From Thiobacillus sp. UBA6205 (lineage in GTDB: Bacteria > Pseudomonadota > Gammaproteobacteria > Burkholderiales > Thiobacillaceae), in the NCBI GenBank assembly GCA_002421825.1, contig DISR01000060.1, positions 13,964-42,220 on the forward strand: 28,257 nucleotides of DNA, in the 5' to 3' direction. The first letter of the stretch is position 1, and each line of letters starts with the position of its first letter. The notes under the pieces were generated by a model. That model searched no databases. It saw nothing but the letters and a program-made list of their open reading frames with translations, and had not been told where the DNA came from. Positions 1-7,525 of this stretch are shown piece by piece. Position numbers and translations under genes: made by a program.

Positions 1-711
1 CCCGCCCTTGTCCAGGATACGGCGCACTTCCTTGATGTGGGTCGAGAAGCGCGACAACTCCTCGTCCACATCGCTTTTCTGGGCGAACAGGGCGAACTCC
101 TGGGCAAGGCGTTCGTTGCCGGTTTCGCCCAGGGCATCTTTCAGCCTGGCCGCAAGCTTTTCCTGGTAGGCCGACAGGATTCCGGGCAACAGGCCGGCGG
201 CTTCCGCAATCAGCGCTTCTGCCCGATCCAGCCGCTCGACGATGTGTTTCTGCAGCTTCTCGCCTTCCCGCTGGCGGCTGGCGGCAAGATCGCCGAGTGC
301 CGCCCCCACCGCATCCAGCAGTTCGCGCGCGGCATCCGCCGCGCCGGCTTCGCCCGAGGCCAGCACGCCATTCCAGCGCAGGATCTCCCCAACCGCAAGC
401 GGCGCGGCATCGGGAAAGCGCCTGCGCACCTCATCCTGCCAGCGCGACAGGGACTCAAGAATCGCGTCGTTCAGGCCGATATCCTGAGCAGCTTCTGGCA
501 ACGGCGTCTGGCTGATGCGACACTCGACCTTGCCGCGCGACAGGCGCTGTACAATGGCTTCGCGGATGACGGGTTCCTGCACGCGCAGTTCTTCGGGCAG
601 GCGGAAACCGATTTCCAGGTAGCGCTGGTTGACCGAGCGCAGATCGATCGTGACCAGTGCGCGGCCCACGGTGGCGGTATGGGTGGCATAACCGGTCATG
701 CTGAAGATCAT
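1..711 (-). CDS. yicC: YicC family endoribonuclease, partial (C-terminus beyond window edge)
   Basis: The reading frame is open from the ATG at 711 to the first base of the window and gives 237 residues. The family is about 287 residues long, so roughly the last 50 lie outside. The N-terminus MIFSMTGYA and the blocks LRSVNQRYLEIGFRLPEEL and LSRGKVECRIS are hallmark YicC sequences. The ATG at 711 is preferred over the in-frame ATG at 699 because it gives the usual MI.SMT.YA start. E. coli YicC has been reported as an endoribonuclease linked to sRNA decay; that role is family knowledge, not visible here. The gene is divergent from the kinase gene at 802, with 90 bp between them. Confidence 0.95.
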   Translation of the reverse strand, partial: MIFSMTGYATHTATVGRALVTIDLRSVNQRYLEIGFRLPEELRVQEPVIREAIVQRLSRGKVECRISQTPLPEAAQDIGLNDAILESLSRWQDEVRRRFPDAAPLAVGEILRWNGVLASGEAGAADAARELLDAVGAALGDLAASRQREGEKLQKHIVERLDRAEALIAEAAGLLPGILSAYQEKLAARLKDALGETGNERLAQEFALFAQKSDVDEELSRFSTHIKEVRRILDKGG

Positions 712-801
712 CGGGAAAATTCCTGGATTGGCGGTTAGGATTAGGCTGCAAGCGCCGCGACACAAGTGACCAGATAATAGCAGTTTTAACCAAATTCATT
801 T

Positions 802-1746
802 ATGGCGACCCAACCCAACCAGGCCCTGCCCAACGGTTACCGGCTGAACGAGTACACCATCGTGCGCAAGATCGGCGGCGGCGGCTTCAGCATGGTCTAT
901 CTCGCCACCGACGACCAGAACAGCCTGTTCGCCGTCAAGGAGTACCTGCCCGGCGCCCTGGTGCTGCGCACTTCAGGCTCGGTAGTGGTCGAGGCCAGTT
1001 CCGACGACAACCGCAACATCTTCCGCCACGGCATGAAGTGCTTCTTCGAGGAAGGCCGCACGCTGGCCAAGATCAACCATGCCAACGTCGTGCGCGTGAC
1101 CAACTTCTTCCGCGCCAACGAAACCGTGTACATGGTCATGCAGTACGAGCGCGGCCGCACCCTGCAGCAGTACATCCAGACCCATCGCGGCAACATCCGC
1201 GAGAGCTTCATCCGCCGCGTGTTCGCGCAGATGCTGACCGGCCTGCGCGAAGTGCACACGCACAAGCTGCTGCATCTCGACATCAAGCCCTCCAACATCT
1301 ACATCCGCCAGGACGGCTCGCCGGTGCTGATCGATTTCGGCGCGGCGCGGCAGACCCTGAACCAGGAGGAAACCCGCCTGCAGCCCATGTACACGCCGGG
1401 CTTCGCCGCGCCCGAGCAGTACCACAACCGCGAGCGCCTCGGCCCCTGGACCGACATCTACAGCACCGGCGCCAGCATCTACGCCTGCCTCGCCGGCCTG
1501 CCGCCGCAGGCGGCCGACGCCCGCCTGCTGAACGACAAGCTGACGCCCGCGGCCCGGGCCTGGGCGGGGGAATATTCGAGCCAGTTGCTGGAAACCGTGG
1601 ACTGGTGCATGCAGCTGAACTACATGGAGCGCCCGCAAAGCGTGTTTGCCCTGCAGAAGCGGCTGATGGACGATTCCGCGCTGGAACTGGGCAAGCCGTC
1701 CTTGCTGAGTTCCATCAAGCGCTCCCTGAACAAAGAGATTTTCTGA
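802..1746 (+). CDS. Serine/threonine protein kinase (Hanks type, soluble)
   Basis: This 314-residue protein is essentially one kinase domain. The glycine-rich loop is GGGGFSMVY (residues 25-33), the ATP-binding lysine is K46 in AVKEYLP, and the likely alpha-C glutamate is E83 or E84. The catalytic loop HLDIKPSN has D160, K162 and N165, the DFG motif starts at D178, and an APEQY activation-segment end follows. The usual Arg before the catalytic Asp is Leu (HLD), so this is a non-RD kinase, often less dependent on activation-loop phosphorylation. No transmembrane segment or extracellular sensor domain is seen, so it is probably cytoplasmic. A PP2C phosphatase follows after 10 bp and is the likely antagonist. 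No Shine-Dalgarno sequence is evident before the ATG. Substrates are unknown. Confidence 0.95.
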   Translation: MATQPNQALPNGYRLNEYTIVRKIGGGGFSMVYLATDDQNSLFAVKEYLPGALVLRTSGSVVVEASSDDNRNIFRHGMKCFFEEGRTLAKINHANVVRVTNFFRANETVYMVMQYERGRTLQQYIQTHRGNIRESFIRRVFAQMLTGLREVHTHKLLHLDIKPSNIYIRQDGSPVLIDFGAARQTLNQEETRLQPMYTPGFAAPEQYHNRERLGPWTDIYSTGASIYACLAGLPPQAADARLLNDKLTPAARAWAGEYSSQLLETVDWCMQLNYMERPQSVFALQKRLMDDSALELGKPSLLSSIKRSLNKEIF

Positions 1747-1756
1747 GCGAAGCATC

Positions 1757-2665
1757 ATGAAATTCACCATCTACCAAGCTTCCCGGCAAGGCGGGCGCAA
1801 GAACAACCAGGACCGGGTCGGTTATTCCTACAGCCGCGACTCGCTGCTCATGGTGGTGGCCGACGGCATGGGCGGCCACATGCACGGCGAACTGGCCGCG
1901 CACATCTGCGTGCAGACGCTGACCGACTATTTCCAGCGCGTCGCCAACCCGCGCGTGGCCGACCCGCTGCGCTTCCTCGAGGACGTCATCCAGCGCTCGC
2001 ATTACGCCATCAACGACTACGCGGTCGAGCACGACCTGCTGGAAATCCCGCACACCACCTGCGTCGCCGCCATCGTGCAGGACAACACCGCCTACTGGGC
2101 GCACGTCGGCGACTCGCGCCTGTACTTCTTCAGCGACGGCAAGCTGATCTCGCGCACGCTCGACCATACGGCCGTGGCGCGCATGGTCAAGGACGGCCTC
2201 ATCACCGAAGAGGAAAGCATCCACCACCCCAACCGCAACCGCGTCAGCAACTGCCTGGGCGGCTATGTCGCGCCCGAAGTGGAATGCGCCCCGCCCATGC
2301 CGATCACCGACGGCGACACCCTGCTGATGTGCACCGACGGCATCTGGGGCTCGGTCAGCATCCCCGAAATCGCCGCCATCCTGCATTCCTATTCGCTGGA
2401 GGACGGTGTGCGCCACCTCATGGACCACGCGGAGTTCCGCGGCGGCGAAAAGGGCGACAATCTCTCGCTCGTGGCCATGACCTGGGGCGAGTCGCGGCGG
2501 CCGGGCGTGGAAGCGATTTCCACCCTGTCGCTGCCCGAATACGCCTTCACCACCGAGATCAAGAAGCCCGAGCCCAGCCGCGCTCCTGCGATTTCGGACG
2601 ACGAGATCGAACGCGCCATCGCCGAAATCCAGGACGCCATCAAGAAGATCAGCGGCGGCGGCTAA
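1757..2665 (+). CDS. PP2C-family serine/threonine protein phosphatase
   Basis: This 302-residue protein has the metal-dependent PP2C (PPM) signature: NNQDR with D19, VVADGMGGH with D36 and G37, HVGDSRLY, CTDGIWG and GDNLSLVAM. These supply the acidic residues that hold the two Mn/Mg ions. The phosphatase domain fills about residues 1-240. The rest is a charged tail with short helical stretches (DDEIERAIAEIQDAIKKI) and a Gly-rich end. It starts 10 bp after the kinase stop, so the pair is almost certainly co-transcribed and forms a reversible phosphorylation module. No membrane segment is seen. A palindromic repeat lies downstream before rph. Confidence 0.95.
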   Translation: MKFTIYQASRQGGRKNNQDRVGYSYSRDSLLMVVADGMGGHMHGELAAHICVQTLTDYFQRVANPRVADPLRFLEDVIQRSHYAINDYAVEHDLLEIPHTTCVAAIVQDNTAYWAHVGDSRLYFFSDGKLISRTLDHTAVARMVKDGLITEEESIHHPNRNRVSNCLGGYVAPEVECAPPMPITDGDTLLMCTDGIWGSVSIPEIAAILHSYSLEDGVRHLMDHAEFRGGEKGDNLSLVAMTWGESRRPGVEAISTLSLPEYAFTTEIKKPEPSRAPAISDDEIERAIAEIQDAIKKISGGG

Positions 2666-2709
2666 CCGGCTGCGTGGCATACAACACCCTGGCCAGAGAG
2701 CGGATGATC

Positions 2710-2779
2710 AACCGCGGAGTTCTCTGGGTGCGCAGAGGAAAACCCATGACACTCCGCGTCCTCCGCGAACTCCGCGGTT
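2710..2779. repeat. Intergenic palindromic repeat, copy A
   Basis: A 70-bp imperfect palindrome lies between the phosphatase gene and rph. Its outer 13 bp are a perfect inverted repeat (AACCGCGGAGTTC at 2710-2722, complement at 2767-2779). Read from the right end, the arm consists of three 9-nt units: GCGGAGTTC, GCGGAGGAC, GCGGAGTGT. No T-run follows, so a simple intrinsic terminator is unlikely. It belongs to the same family as the copies at 3580-3647, 4297-4474 and 15747-15815. Confidence 0.85.
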
Positions 2780-2841
2780 GAAAATTGTTCTTGCCGATTG
2801 CGCCAGCCGTTAAAATCTCCTCTTTCCACGAGGAGTTCACA

Positions 2842-3570
2842 GTGAGCCATCGCCCCAGCGGACGCAGCCCCGACGCCCTGCGCCAGATCCGCATCACCCG
2901 TTCCTACACCCGCCACGCCGAGGGCGCCGTGCTGATCGAATGCGGCGACACCAAGGTCATCTGCACCGCCAGCGTGCTGGAGAAAGTTCCGCCGCACAAA
3001 AAAGGCAGCGGCGAAGGCTGGGTCACCGCCGAATACGGCATGCTGCCGCGCTCGACCAACACCCGCACCGACCGCGAAGCCGCGCGCGGCAAGCAGTCGG
3101 GGCGCACCCAGGAAATCCAGCGCCTGATCGGCCGCAGCCTGCGCGCCGTGGTCGACCTCGCAAAACTCGGCGAACGCACCATCCACATCGACTGCGACGT
3201 CATCCAGGCTGACGGCGGCACCCGCACTGCCAGCATCACCGGCGCCTGGGTCGCGCTGGCCGATGCGGTGAACTGGCTGATGGGCCAGGGAAAAATCGCC
3301 GAGTCGCCGCTCGCCGGCCAGGTGGCCGCGGTTTCCGTCGGCATCTATCAGGGCGTGCCCGTGCTCGACCTCGATTACGCCGAGGACTCCGACTGCGATA
3401 CCGACATGAACGTGGTGATGACCGGCAGCGGCGGCCTCATCGAAGTGCAGGGCACGGCCGAAGGCGCCACCTTCTCGCGCCAGGAATTGAATGCGCTGCT
3501 GGACCTGGCCGAAGCCGGCATCCGGCAGTTGGCACAGGCACAACACGATGCATTACAAAAAACAAATTGA
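2842..3570 (+). CDS. rph: Ribonuclease PH
   Basis: RNase PH is a phosphorolytic 3'-5' exoribonuclease that trims tRNA 3' ends. The frame is 242 residues from a GTG at 2842 with an AGGAG Shine-Dalgarno at 2831-2835; an upstream in-frame start at 2785 would add an unsupported extension. Family blocks are clear: GEGWVTAEYGMLPRST, RGKQSGRTQEIQRLIGRSLR, DCDVIQADGGTRTASITGA and the C-terminal MTGSGGLIEVQGTAEGATFS. The length is normal (about 238 in relatives). rdgB follows, as in many betaproteobacteria. Palindromic repeats flank the gene on both sides. Confidence 0.97.
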   Translation: MSHRPSGRSPDALRQIRITRSYTRHAEGAVLIECGDTKVICTASVLEKVPPHKKGSGEGWVTAEYGMLPRSTNTRTDREAARGKQSGRTQEIQRLIGRSLRAVVDLAKLGERTIHIDCDVIQADGGTRTASITGAWVALADAVNWLMGQGKIAESPLAGQVAAVSVGIYQGVPVLDLDYAEDSDCDTDMNVVMTGSGGLIEVQGTAEGATFSRQELNALLDLAEAGIRQLAQAQHDALQKTN

Positions 3571-3579
3571 ACAAAGAGG

Positions 3580-3647
3580 ACACAGAGGAACAAGAGGAAA
3601 ACCTGTTACTCAATGCTTTTCCTCTGCGCCCTCCGCGTCCTCTGTGT
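3580..3647. repeat. Intergenic palindromic repeat, copy B
   Basis: An imperfect palindrome fills the rph-rdgB gap. ACACAGAGGA (3580-3589) is the exact complement of 3638-3647, and GAGGAAAA (3594-3601) complements 3617-3624. The right arm, read in reverse complement, shows the 9-nt rhythm CAGAGGAC, GCGGAGGGC, GCAGAGGAA. The sequence differs from copy A, but the unit and geometry are the same. Confidence 0.8.
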
Positions 3648-3666
3648 GAGAAATTAAGGAGCCCTC

Positions 3667-4263
3667 TTGAAAAACAAGATCGTCATCGCTTCAGGCAACC
3701 CCGGCAAGCTTAGAGAAATCCGCCGCATCCTCGATCCGCTCGGCTTCAACGTGGTGCCGCAGTCGGACTTTGCCGTGCCCGAATGCCCGGAGCCGCACGT
3801 CACCTTCATTGAAAACTGCCTCGCCAAGGCGCGCCACGCTTCGCTGCATACCGGGCTGCCAGCGCTGGCCGACGACTCCGGCATCTGCGTCGACGCCCTC
3901 AACGGCGCACCCGGCGTCTATTCCGCGCGCTATGCCGGCGAGCCCAGGTCGGATCAGCGCAACAACGAGAAGCTCATCTCCGCGCTCGACAACGAGGCCA
4001 ACCGCCGTGCGCACTACTACTGCGTCATCGTGCTGGTGCGCCACCCCGACGACCCGCAACCGCTGATCGCCGAGGGCAGCTGGCACGGCGAGATCATCGA
4101 CACCCCGCGCGGCGAGAACGGCTTCGGCTACGACCCGTATTTTTTCCTGCCGGAATTCGGCAAAACCGGCGCCGAACTCGACCCCGACCACAAGAACGCC
4201 ATCAGCCACCGCGGACAGGCGCTCGACATCCTGGTGAACAAGCTGCGCGGCCTGGCCGGCTAG
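3667..4263 (+). CDS. rdgB: XTP/dITP diphosphatase (RdgB/HAM1 family)
   Basis: This enzyme hydrolyses non-canonical purine triphosphates (XTP, ITP, dITP) to monophosphate and pyrophosphate, keeping them out of DNA and RNA. The 198-residue frame starts at TTG 3667, five bases after an AAGGAG Shine-Dalgarno at 3656-3661; no ATG fits. Family blocks are SGNPGKLREIRRIL, VTFIENCLAKARHAS, LADDSGICVDALNGAPGVYS (the catalytic acidic region) and ENGFGYDPYFFLPEFGKT, followed by NAISHRGQAL. Length is typical. It follows rph after a repeat-filled 96-bp gap. Confidence 0.97.
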   Translation: MKNKIVIASGNPGKLREIRRILDPLGFNVVPQSDFAVPECPEPHVTFIENCLAKARHASLHTGLPALADDSGICVDALNGAPGVYSARYAGEPRSDQRNNEKLISALDNEANRRAHYYCVIVLVRHPDDPQPLIAEGSWHGEIIDTPRGENGFGYDPYFFLPEFGKTGAELDPDHKNAISHRGQALDILVNKLRGLAG

Positions 4264-4296
4264 TCCCGAGAAACCCGCCCTGGCAAGAAAACCTTT

Positions 4297-4474
4297 ATCC
4301 ACGAAAGGCGCGAAGAAATACAAAAACAGATTTTTGGGGATAACGGATCGGGAATCGCATGCTTCAGCAAAACATACCAAGAGGGGAAAGGGGAAATCAG
4401 AACCTCTTGTCCTCATGTCCTCCTTGTTCAAAAAATGACTTTCAACTTCGCGCTTCTTCGCGTCCTTCGCGGAT
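4297..4474. repeat. Intergenic palindromic repeat, copy C (long form)
   Basis: In the 234-bp gap before the DUF2784 gene, 4297-4317 (ATCCACGAAAGGCGCGAAGAA) matches the reverse complement of 4454-4474 at 18 of 21 positions. The right arm in reverse complement reads GCGAAGGAC, GCGAAGAAG, CGCGAAG, again with a 9-nt period. The arms are about 136 bp apart. The interior is AT- and purine-rich and has no convincing gene. It is a divergent member of the same family as copies A, B and D. Confidence 0.7.
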
Positions 4475-4497
4475 AGCTCTGGCTTGATGAGGCCCGC

Positions 4498-4872
4498 ATG
4501 ATCTACTGGCTGCTGGCAAACGCCCTCGTCCTGCTGCACCTGGCGTTCATCCTGTTCGTCGTGGGCGGCGGCCTGCTGGCAGCCTGGAAGAAAGGTGTCG
4601 TCTGGCTGCACCTGCCCGCCGCCGTCTGGGGCGCGCTGATCGAGTTCATGGGCTGGATCTGTCCGCTCACCCCGCTGGAAAACCATTTCCGCAGGCAGTC
4701 CGGCGCGGCAGGCTACGAGGGCGGATTCATTGAACATTATCTGCTGCCGCTGATCTATCCCGAGATGCTGACGGCGGCCACGCAACATGTTCTGGGCAGC
4801 CTGGTGCTGGCAATCAACTTCCTGATCTACTTTTGGCTGTGGCGACGAGGCACGTGGAAAACAAAATCCTGA
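4498..4872 (+). CDS. DUF2784 family small membrane protein
   Basis: This 124-residue protein has about three to four hydrophobic segments (near residues 3-27, 37-55 and 93-117). It matches the DUF2784 pattern: an N-terminal ALVLLHLAFILFVVGGG, a central WGALIEFMGWICPLTPLEN and FIEHYLLPLIYPE. Its role is not known, and no catalytic motif is evident beyond the conserved Cys/His/Glu positions of the family. It overlaps the start of hemW, so the two are probably translated from the same mRNA. The Shine-Dalgarno is weak. The protein is predicted to sit in the inner membrane. Confidence 0.88.
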   Translation: MIYWLLANALVLLHLAFILFVVGGGLLAAWKKGVVWLHLPAAVWGALIEFMGWICPLTPLENHFRRQSGAAGYEGGFIEHYLLPLIYPEMLTAATQHVLGSLVLAINFLIYFWLWRRGTWKTKS

Positions 4873-6026
4873 CGCGCGCGGGCGCTGGGCTCGCCGTGCC
4901 GCCGCCGCTGGCGCTCTACATCCACCTGCCCTGGTGCGTGAAGAAGTGTCCGTATTGCGACTTCAATTCGCATGCGCTGGACAATATTCCCGAAGACGCC
5001 TACATCGCCGCGCTCGCGCGCGATCTGGAACTCGCCCTGCCGGAGATATGGGGCCGCAAGATCCACGCGGTTTTTTTCGGCGGCGGCACGCCCAGCCTGT
5101 TTTCGCCGGAAGGCATCGACCGCATCCTGACCACGGTGCGCACACTCACCCAGCTGGAACCGCTGGCCGAAATCACCCTGGAAGCCAATCCCGGCACCGT
5201 GGAAGCCGGACGTTTCAGGAGCTATCGCGAGGCTGGCATCAACCGCGTTTCGCTCGGTATCCAGAGTTTCGACGACGACATGCTGCGCCGCATCGGGCGC
5301 ATCCACGGCGCAGCCGAGGCGCGGCACGCGGCGGAACTGGCGGCAAAGAACTTTGAAACCTTCAATCTGGATCTGATGTACGCGCTGCCCGGGCAGACGC
5401 TCGATATGCTCAAGATCGACATTGAAACCGCGCTGGCCTTCGACCCGCCGCACCTGTCCTGCTACCACCTGACGCTGGAGCCCAACACCGCCTTCGGCCA
5501 CTCCCCGCCGCCCAATCTGCCGGACGACGACACTGCTGCCGTCATGCAGGCATGGCTGGAAGAACGCCTGGGCGACGCCGGCTATGAGCACTATGAAACC
5601 TCGGCCTTCGCCAGGCCGCGCCACCGCTGCCGCCACAACCTCAATTACTGGACCTTCGGCGATTACCTCGGCATCGGCGCCGGCGCCCACTCCAAGCTCT
5701 CGTTCCACGACCGCATCGTGCGCCAGATGCGACTGAAGCACCCCGCGCAGTACATGCAGGGAGTCGAGCACGGCAGTCACATTGCCGAAACGCGGACGAT
5801 TTCTCCCGGCGAACTGTCTTTCGAGTTCATGATGAACGCGCTCAGGCTCAATGAGGGATTTCCGACATCGCTCTTCGCCCAGCACACCGGGCTGCCACTG
5901 ACGGCTTGCCTTGCGGGATTGCAAAAAGCTGAAGAAAAAGGCCTGATCGAGCGCGACCTGAATGCGCTGCGCCCCACCGAGAAAGGCCGGCGCTTCTTGA
6001 ACGAGCTGTTGATGCTGTTTCTTTGA
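4854..6026 (+). CDS. hemW: Radical SAM family heme chaperone HemW
   Basis: HemW, once annotated as oxygen-independent coproporphyrinogen oxidase HemN, is a heme-binding chaperone in the radical SAM superfamily. The [4Fe-4S] motif CxxxCxxC is in HLPWCVKKCPYCDFNSH (C28, C32, C35 from the chosen start). Further blocks are FFGGGTPSLF, LEANPGT, RVSLGIQSF, FNLDLMYALPGQT and HNLNYWTFGDYLGIGAGAHS. The GTG at 4854 gives 390 residues and overlaps the DUF2784 gene by 19 bp; TTG 4833 and GTG 4839 are in-frame alternatives without a better ribosome site. The C-terminal winged-helix-like part (LNEGFPTSLFAQHTGL) is present. True HemN carries a different extension. Confidence 0.93.
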   Translation: MENKILTRAGAGLAVPPPLALYIHLPWCVKKCPYCDFNSHALDNIPEDAYIAALARDLELALPEIWGRKIHAVFFGGGTPSLFSPEGIDRILTTVRTLTQLEPLAEITLEANPGTVEAGRFRSYREAGINRVSLGIQSFDDDMLRRIGRIHGAAEARHAAELAAKNFETFNLDLMYALPGQTLDMLKIDIETALAFDPPHLSCYHLTLEPNTAFGHSPPPNLPDDDTAAVMQAWLEERLGDAGYEHYETSAFARPRHRCRHNLNYWTFGDYLGIGAGAHSKLSFHDRIVRQMRLKHPAQYMQGVEHGSHIAETRTISPGELSFEFMMNALRLNEGFPTSLFAQHTGLPLTACLAGLQKAEEKGLIERDLNALRPTEKGRRFLNELLMLFL

Positions 6027-6089
6027 GGTAGGCAAGTTTTGCCGACTGGTGCTATCTTTCCCTAACCGCGCCCCACAAGGAGAAAAACG

Positions 6090-6866
6090 ATGAAGTGGTT
6101 GTTGTCTTTATTCCTGCTGCCCATCGCCGCCCAGGCCGCCGTGGTCGGCAAGACCGTCGAATACGTCGCCGACGGCTTAAAAATGAAGGGTTACATGGCG
6201 TACGACGATGCCATCAAGGGCAAACGTCCCGGCGTGCTGGTGGTGCACGAATGGTGGGGGCTCAATGACTATGCGAAAAAACGCGCCAACATGCTGGCCG
6301 AAGCCGGCTTTGCGGCCTTGGCTGTCGACATGTACGGCGATGGCAAGACCGCGGACAACCCCAAGGATGCCGGCGCCCTGGCCGGGGCAGTCAACAAGAA
6401 TCCGCCCCTTATGCGCGCCCGCTTTGCGGCCGCGCAGAAATTTCTCGACGTACAGCCCCTGGTCAGACGCGGCCAGATTGCCGCGCTGGGCTACTGCTTC
6501 GGCGGCGGCATCGTGCTCAACATGGCGCGCGCAGGCGAGCCGCTGAAAGGCGTGGTGAGCTACCACGGCATCCTCGCCACCGACGTTTCAGTGAAGCCCG
6601 GCGCCATCAAGGCCAGGGTGCGCGTGTTCACCGGCGAAGCCGATCCCATGGTGCCGCCCGAGCACGTCGAAGCCTTCAAGACCGAGATGGCCAACGCCAA
6701 GGCCGACTGGCAGCTGGTGTCCTATCCCGGCGTGAAGCACACCTTCACCAACCCCGAAGCCGACGTGTATGCGGCGAAATTCAACTTGCCGTTGAAATAC
6801 GACGCGCATGCAGACCACAGTTCCTGGGCGCACACCCTGGACTTCCTGAAATCGGCGCTCAAATAA
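6090..6866 (+). CDS. Exported dienelactone hydrolase family protein
   Basis: This 258-residue alpha/beta hydrolase has a Sec signal peptide (MKWLLSLFLLPIAAQA, likely cut after A16), so it should act in the periplasm. The dienelactone hydrolase catalytic set is complete: E54 in VHEWWGLND, nucleophile C136 in GYCFGGG, D185 in GEADPMVPPEH and H217 in GVKHTF. An AAGGAG Shine-Dalgarno lies 7 bp before the ATG. It is the first gene of a five-gene overlapping operon and its stop overlaps the next start by one base (TAATG). Exported members of this family are not tied to chloroaromatic degradation, so the substrate is open. Confidence 0.92.
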   Translation: MKWLLSLFLLPIAAQAAVVGKTVEYVADGLKMKGYMAYDDAIKGKRPGVLVVHEWWGLNDYAKKRANMLAEAGFAALAVDMYGDGKTADNPKDAGALAGAVNKNPPLMRARFAAAQKFLDVQPLVRRGQIAALGYCFGGGIVLNMARAGEPLKGVVSYHGILATDVSVKPGAIKARVRVFTGEADPMVPPEHVEAFKTEMANAKADWQLVSYPGVKHTFTNPEADVYAAKFNLPLKYDAHADHSSWAHTLDFLKSALK

Positions 6867-7525
6867 TGGCCAAGAACTCCGGCTCCTGCGGCTGCGATGA
6901 TGCCGACCACCACGGCGGTGCCCGTCCGGCGGGCTATGGCATCGCGCAAACCGGCAGCTTCGATGCCGGGGCGTTCGAGCGCGCAGTGAATGACCTGCTC
7001 GCCGCCTGCGGCGTGCCCTCGGACACGGTGCATACCGGACGCACCGCCCTGCGTGTGCGCGAACTGTGGCAGAAGCGGCTGCTGGGCGGCTATGCGCTCG
7101 ACCCCGGCGAAGCGCTGGGCGAGGGCTTCGAAGACAATCGCCGTGACATGGTGGTGGTGCGCGGCATCGCCATCCACGGTGTCTGCCCGCACCATCTGGT
7201 GCCGTTTCGCGGCGTGGCGCACGTCGCCTACATTCCGGGCGGACGACTGCACGGCTTCGGGCGCATCGCCCGCCTGGTGGATGCCATCGGCCACCGCTTC
7301 ACTTACCAGGAATGGATGACGCGCGACATCGCCGAAGCCATGATGGAGCACGGCAAGGCGGCAGGCGCCGCCTGCATCATCGAGGCCGAACAGCTTTGCC
7401 TGTTGCTGGGCGAAGACCGCCGCGGCGACGAGCGCGTGGTGACCCAGGCTTTTTCCGGCTGCTTCGAAAGCAGCGACCAGTTGCGCAACGAGTTCCTGCG
7501 CGCCATAGAGGGCGCGCGGATTTGA
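6866..7525 (+). CDS. Divergent GTP cyclohydrolase I (FolE)-like protein
   Basis: This 219-residue protein aligns along the FolE catalytic domain: VCPHHLVPFRG (105-116, canonical CEHH), HVAYIP, GFGRIARLVDAI (canonical GLSKI.R), TYQEWMT (canonical VQERLT), IIEAEQLC (canonical A.H.C) and a FLRAI end. The zinc ligands C107, H110 and C178 and the GTP-contacting Q148 and E149 are present. Catalytic H179 of E. coli FolE is Q176, E111 is P108, and the CxxxRG segment carries an insertion. The N-terminus has a possible metal-binding cluster (C8, C10, H15, H16). It may catalyse a modified or different reaction; calling it a working folate or pterin enzyme would be unsafe. It overlaps both neighbours. 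Confidence 0.85.
   Translation: MAKNSGSCGCDDADHHGGARPAGYGIAQTGSFDAGAFERAVNDLLAACGVPSDTVHTGRTALRVRELWQKRLLGGYALDPGEALGEGFEDNRRDMVVVRGIAIHGVCPHHLVPFRGVAHVAYIPGGRLHGFGRIARLVDAIGHRFTYQEWMTRDIAEAMMEHGKAAGAACIIEAEQLCLLLGEDRRGDERVVTQAFSGCFESSDQLRNEFLRAIEGARI

Noticed and set aside
37..738. Long plus-strand open frame over the first 700 bp
   Set aside because: It is antisense to yicC, whose minus-strand translation has clear family motifs; the plus frame has no recognisable domain.
1038..1760. Arg/Pro/His-rich 240-codon plus-strand frame inside the kinase gene
   Set aside because: Out-of-frame shadow of a GC-rich gene with low-complexity composition.
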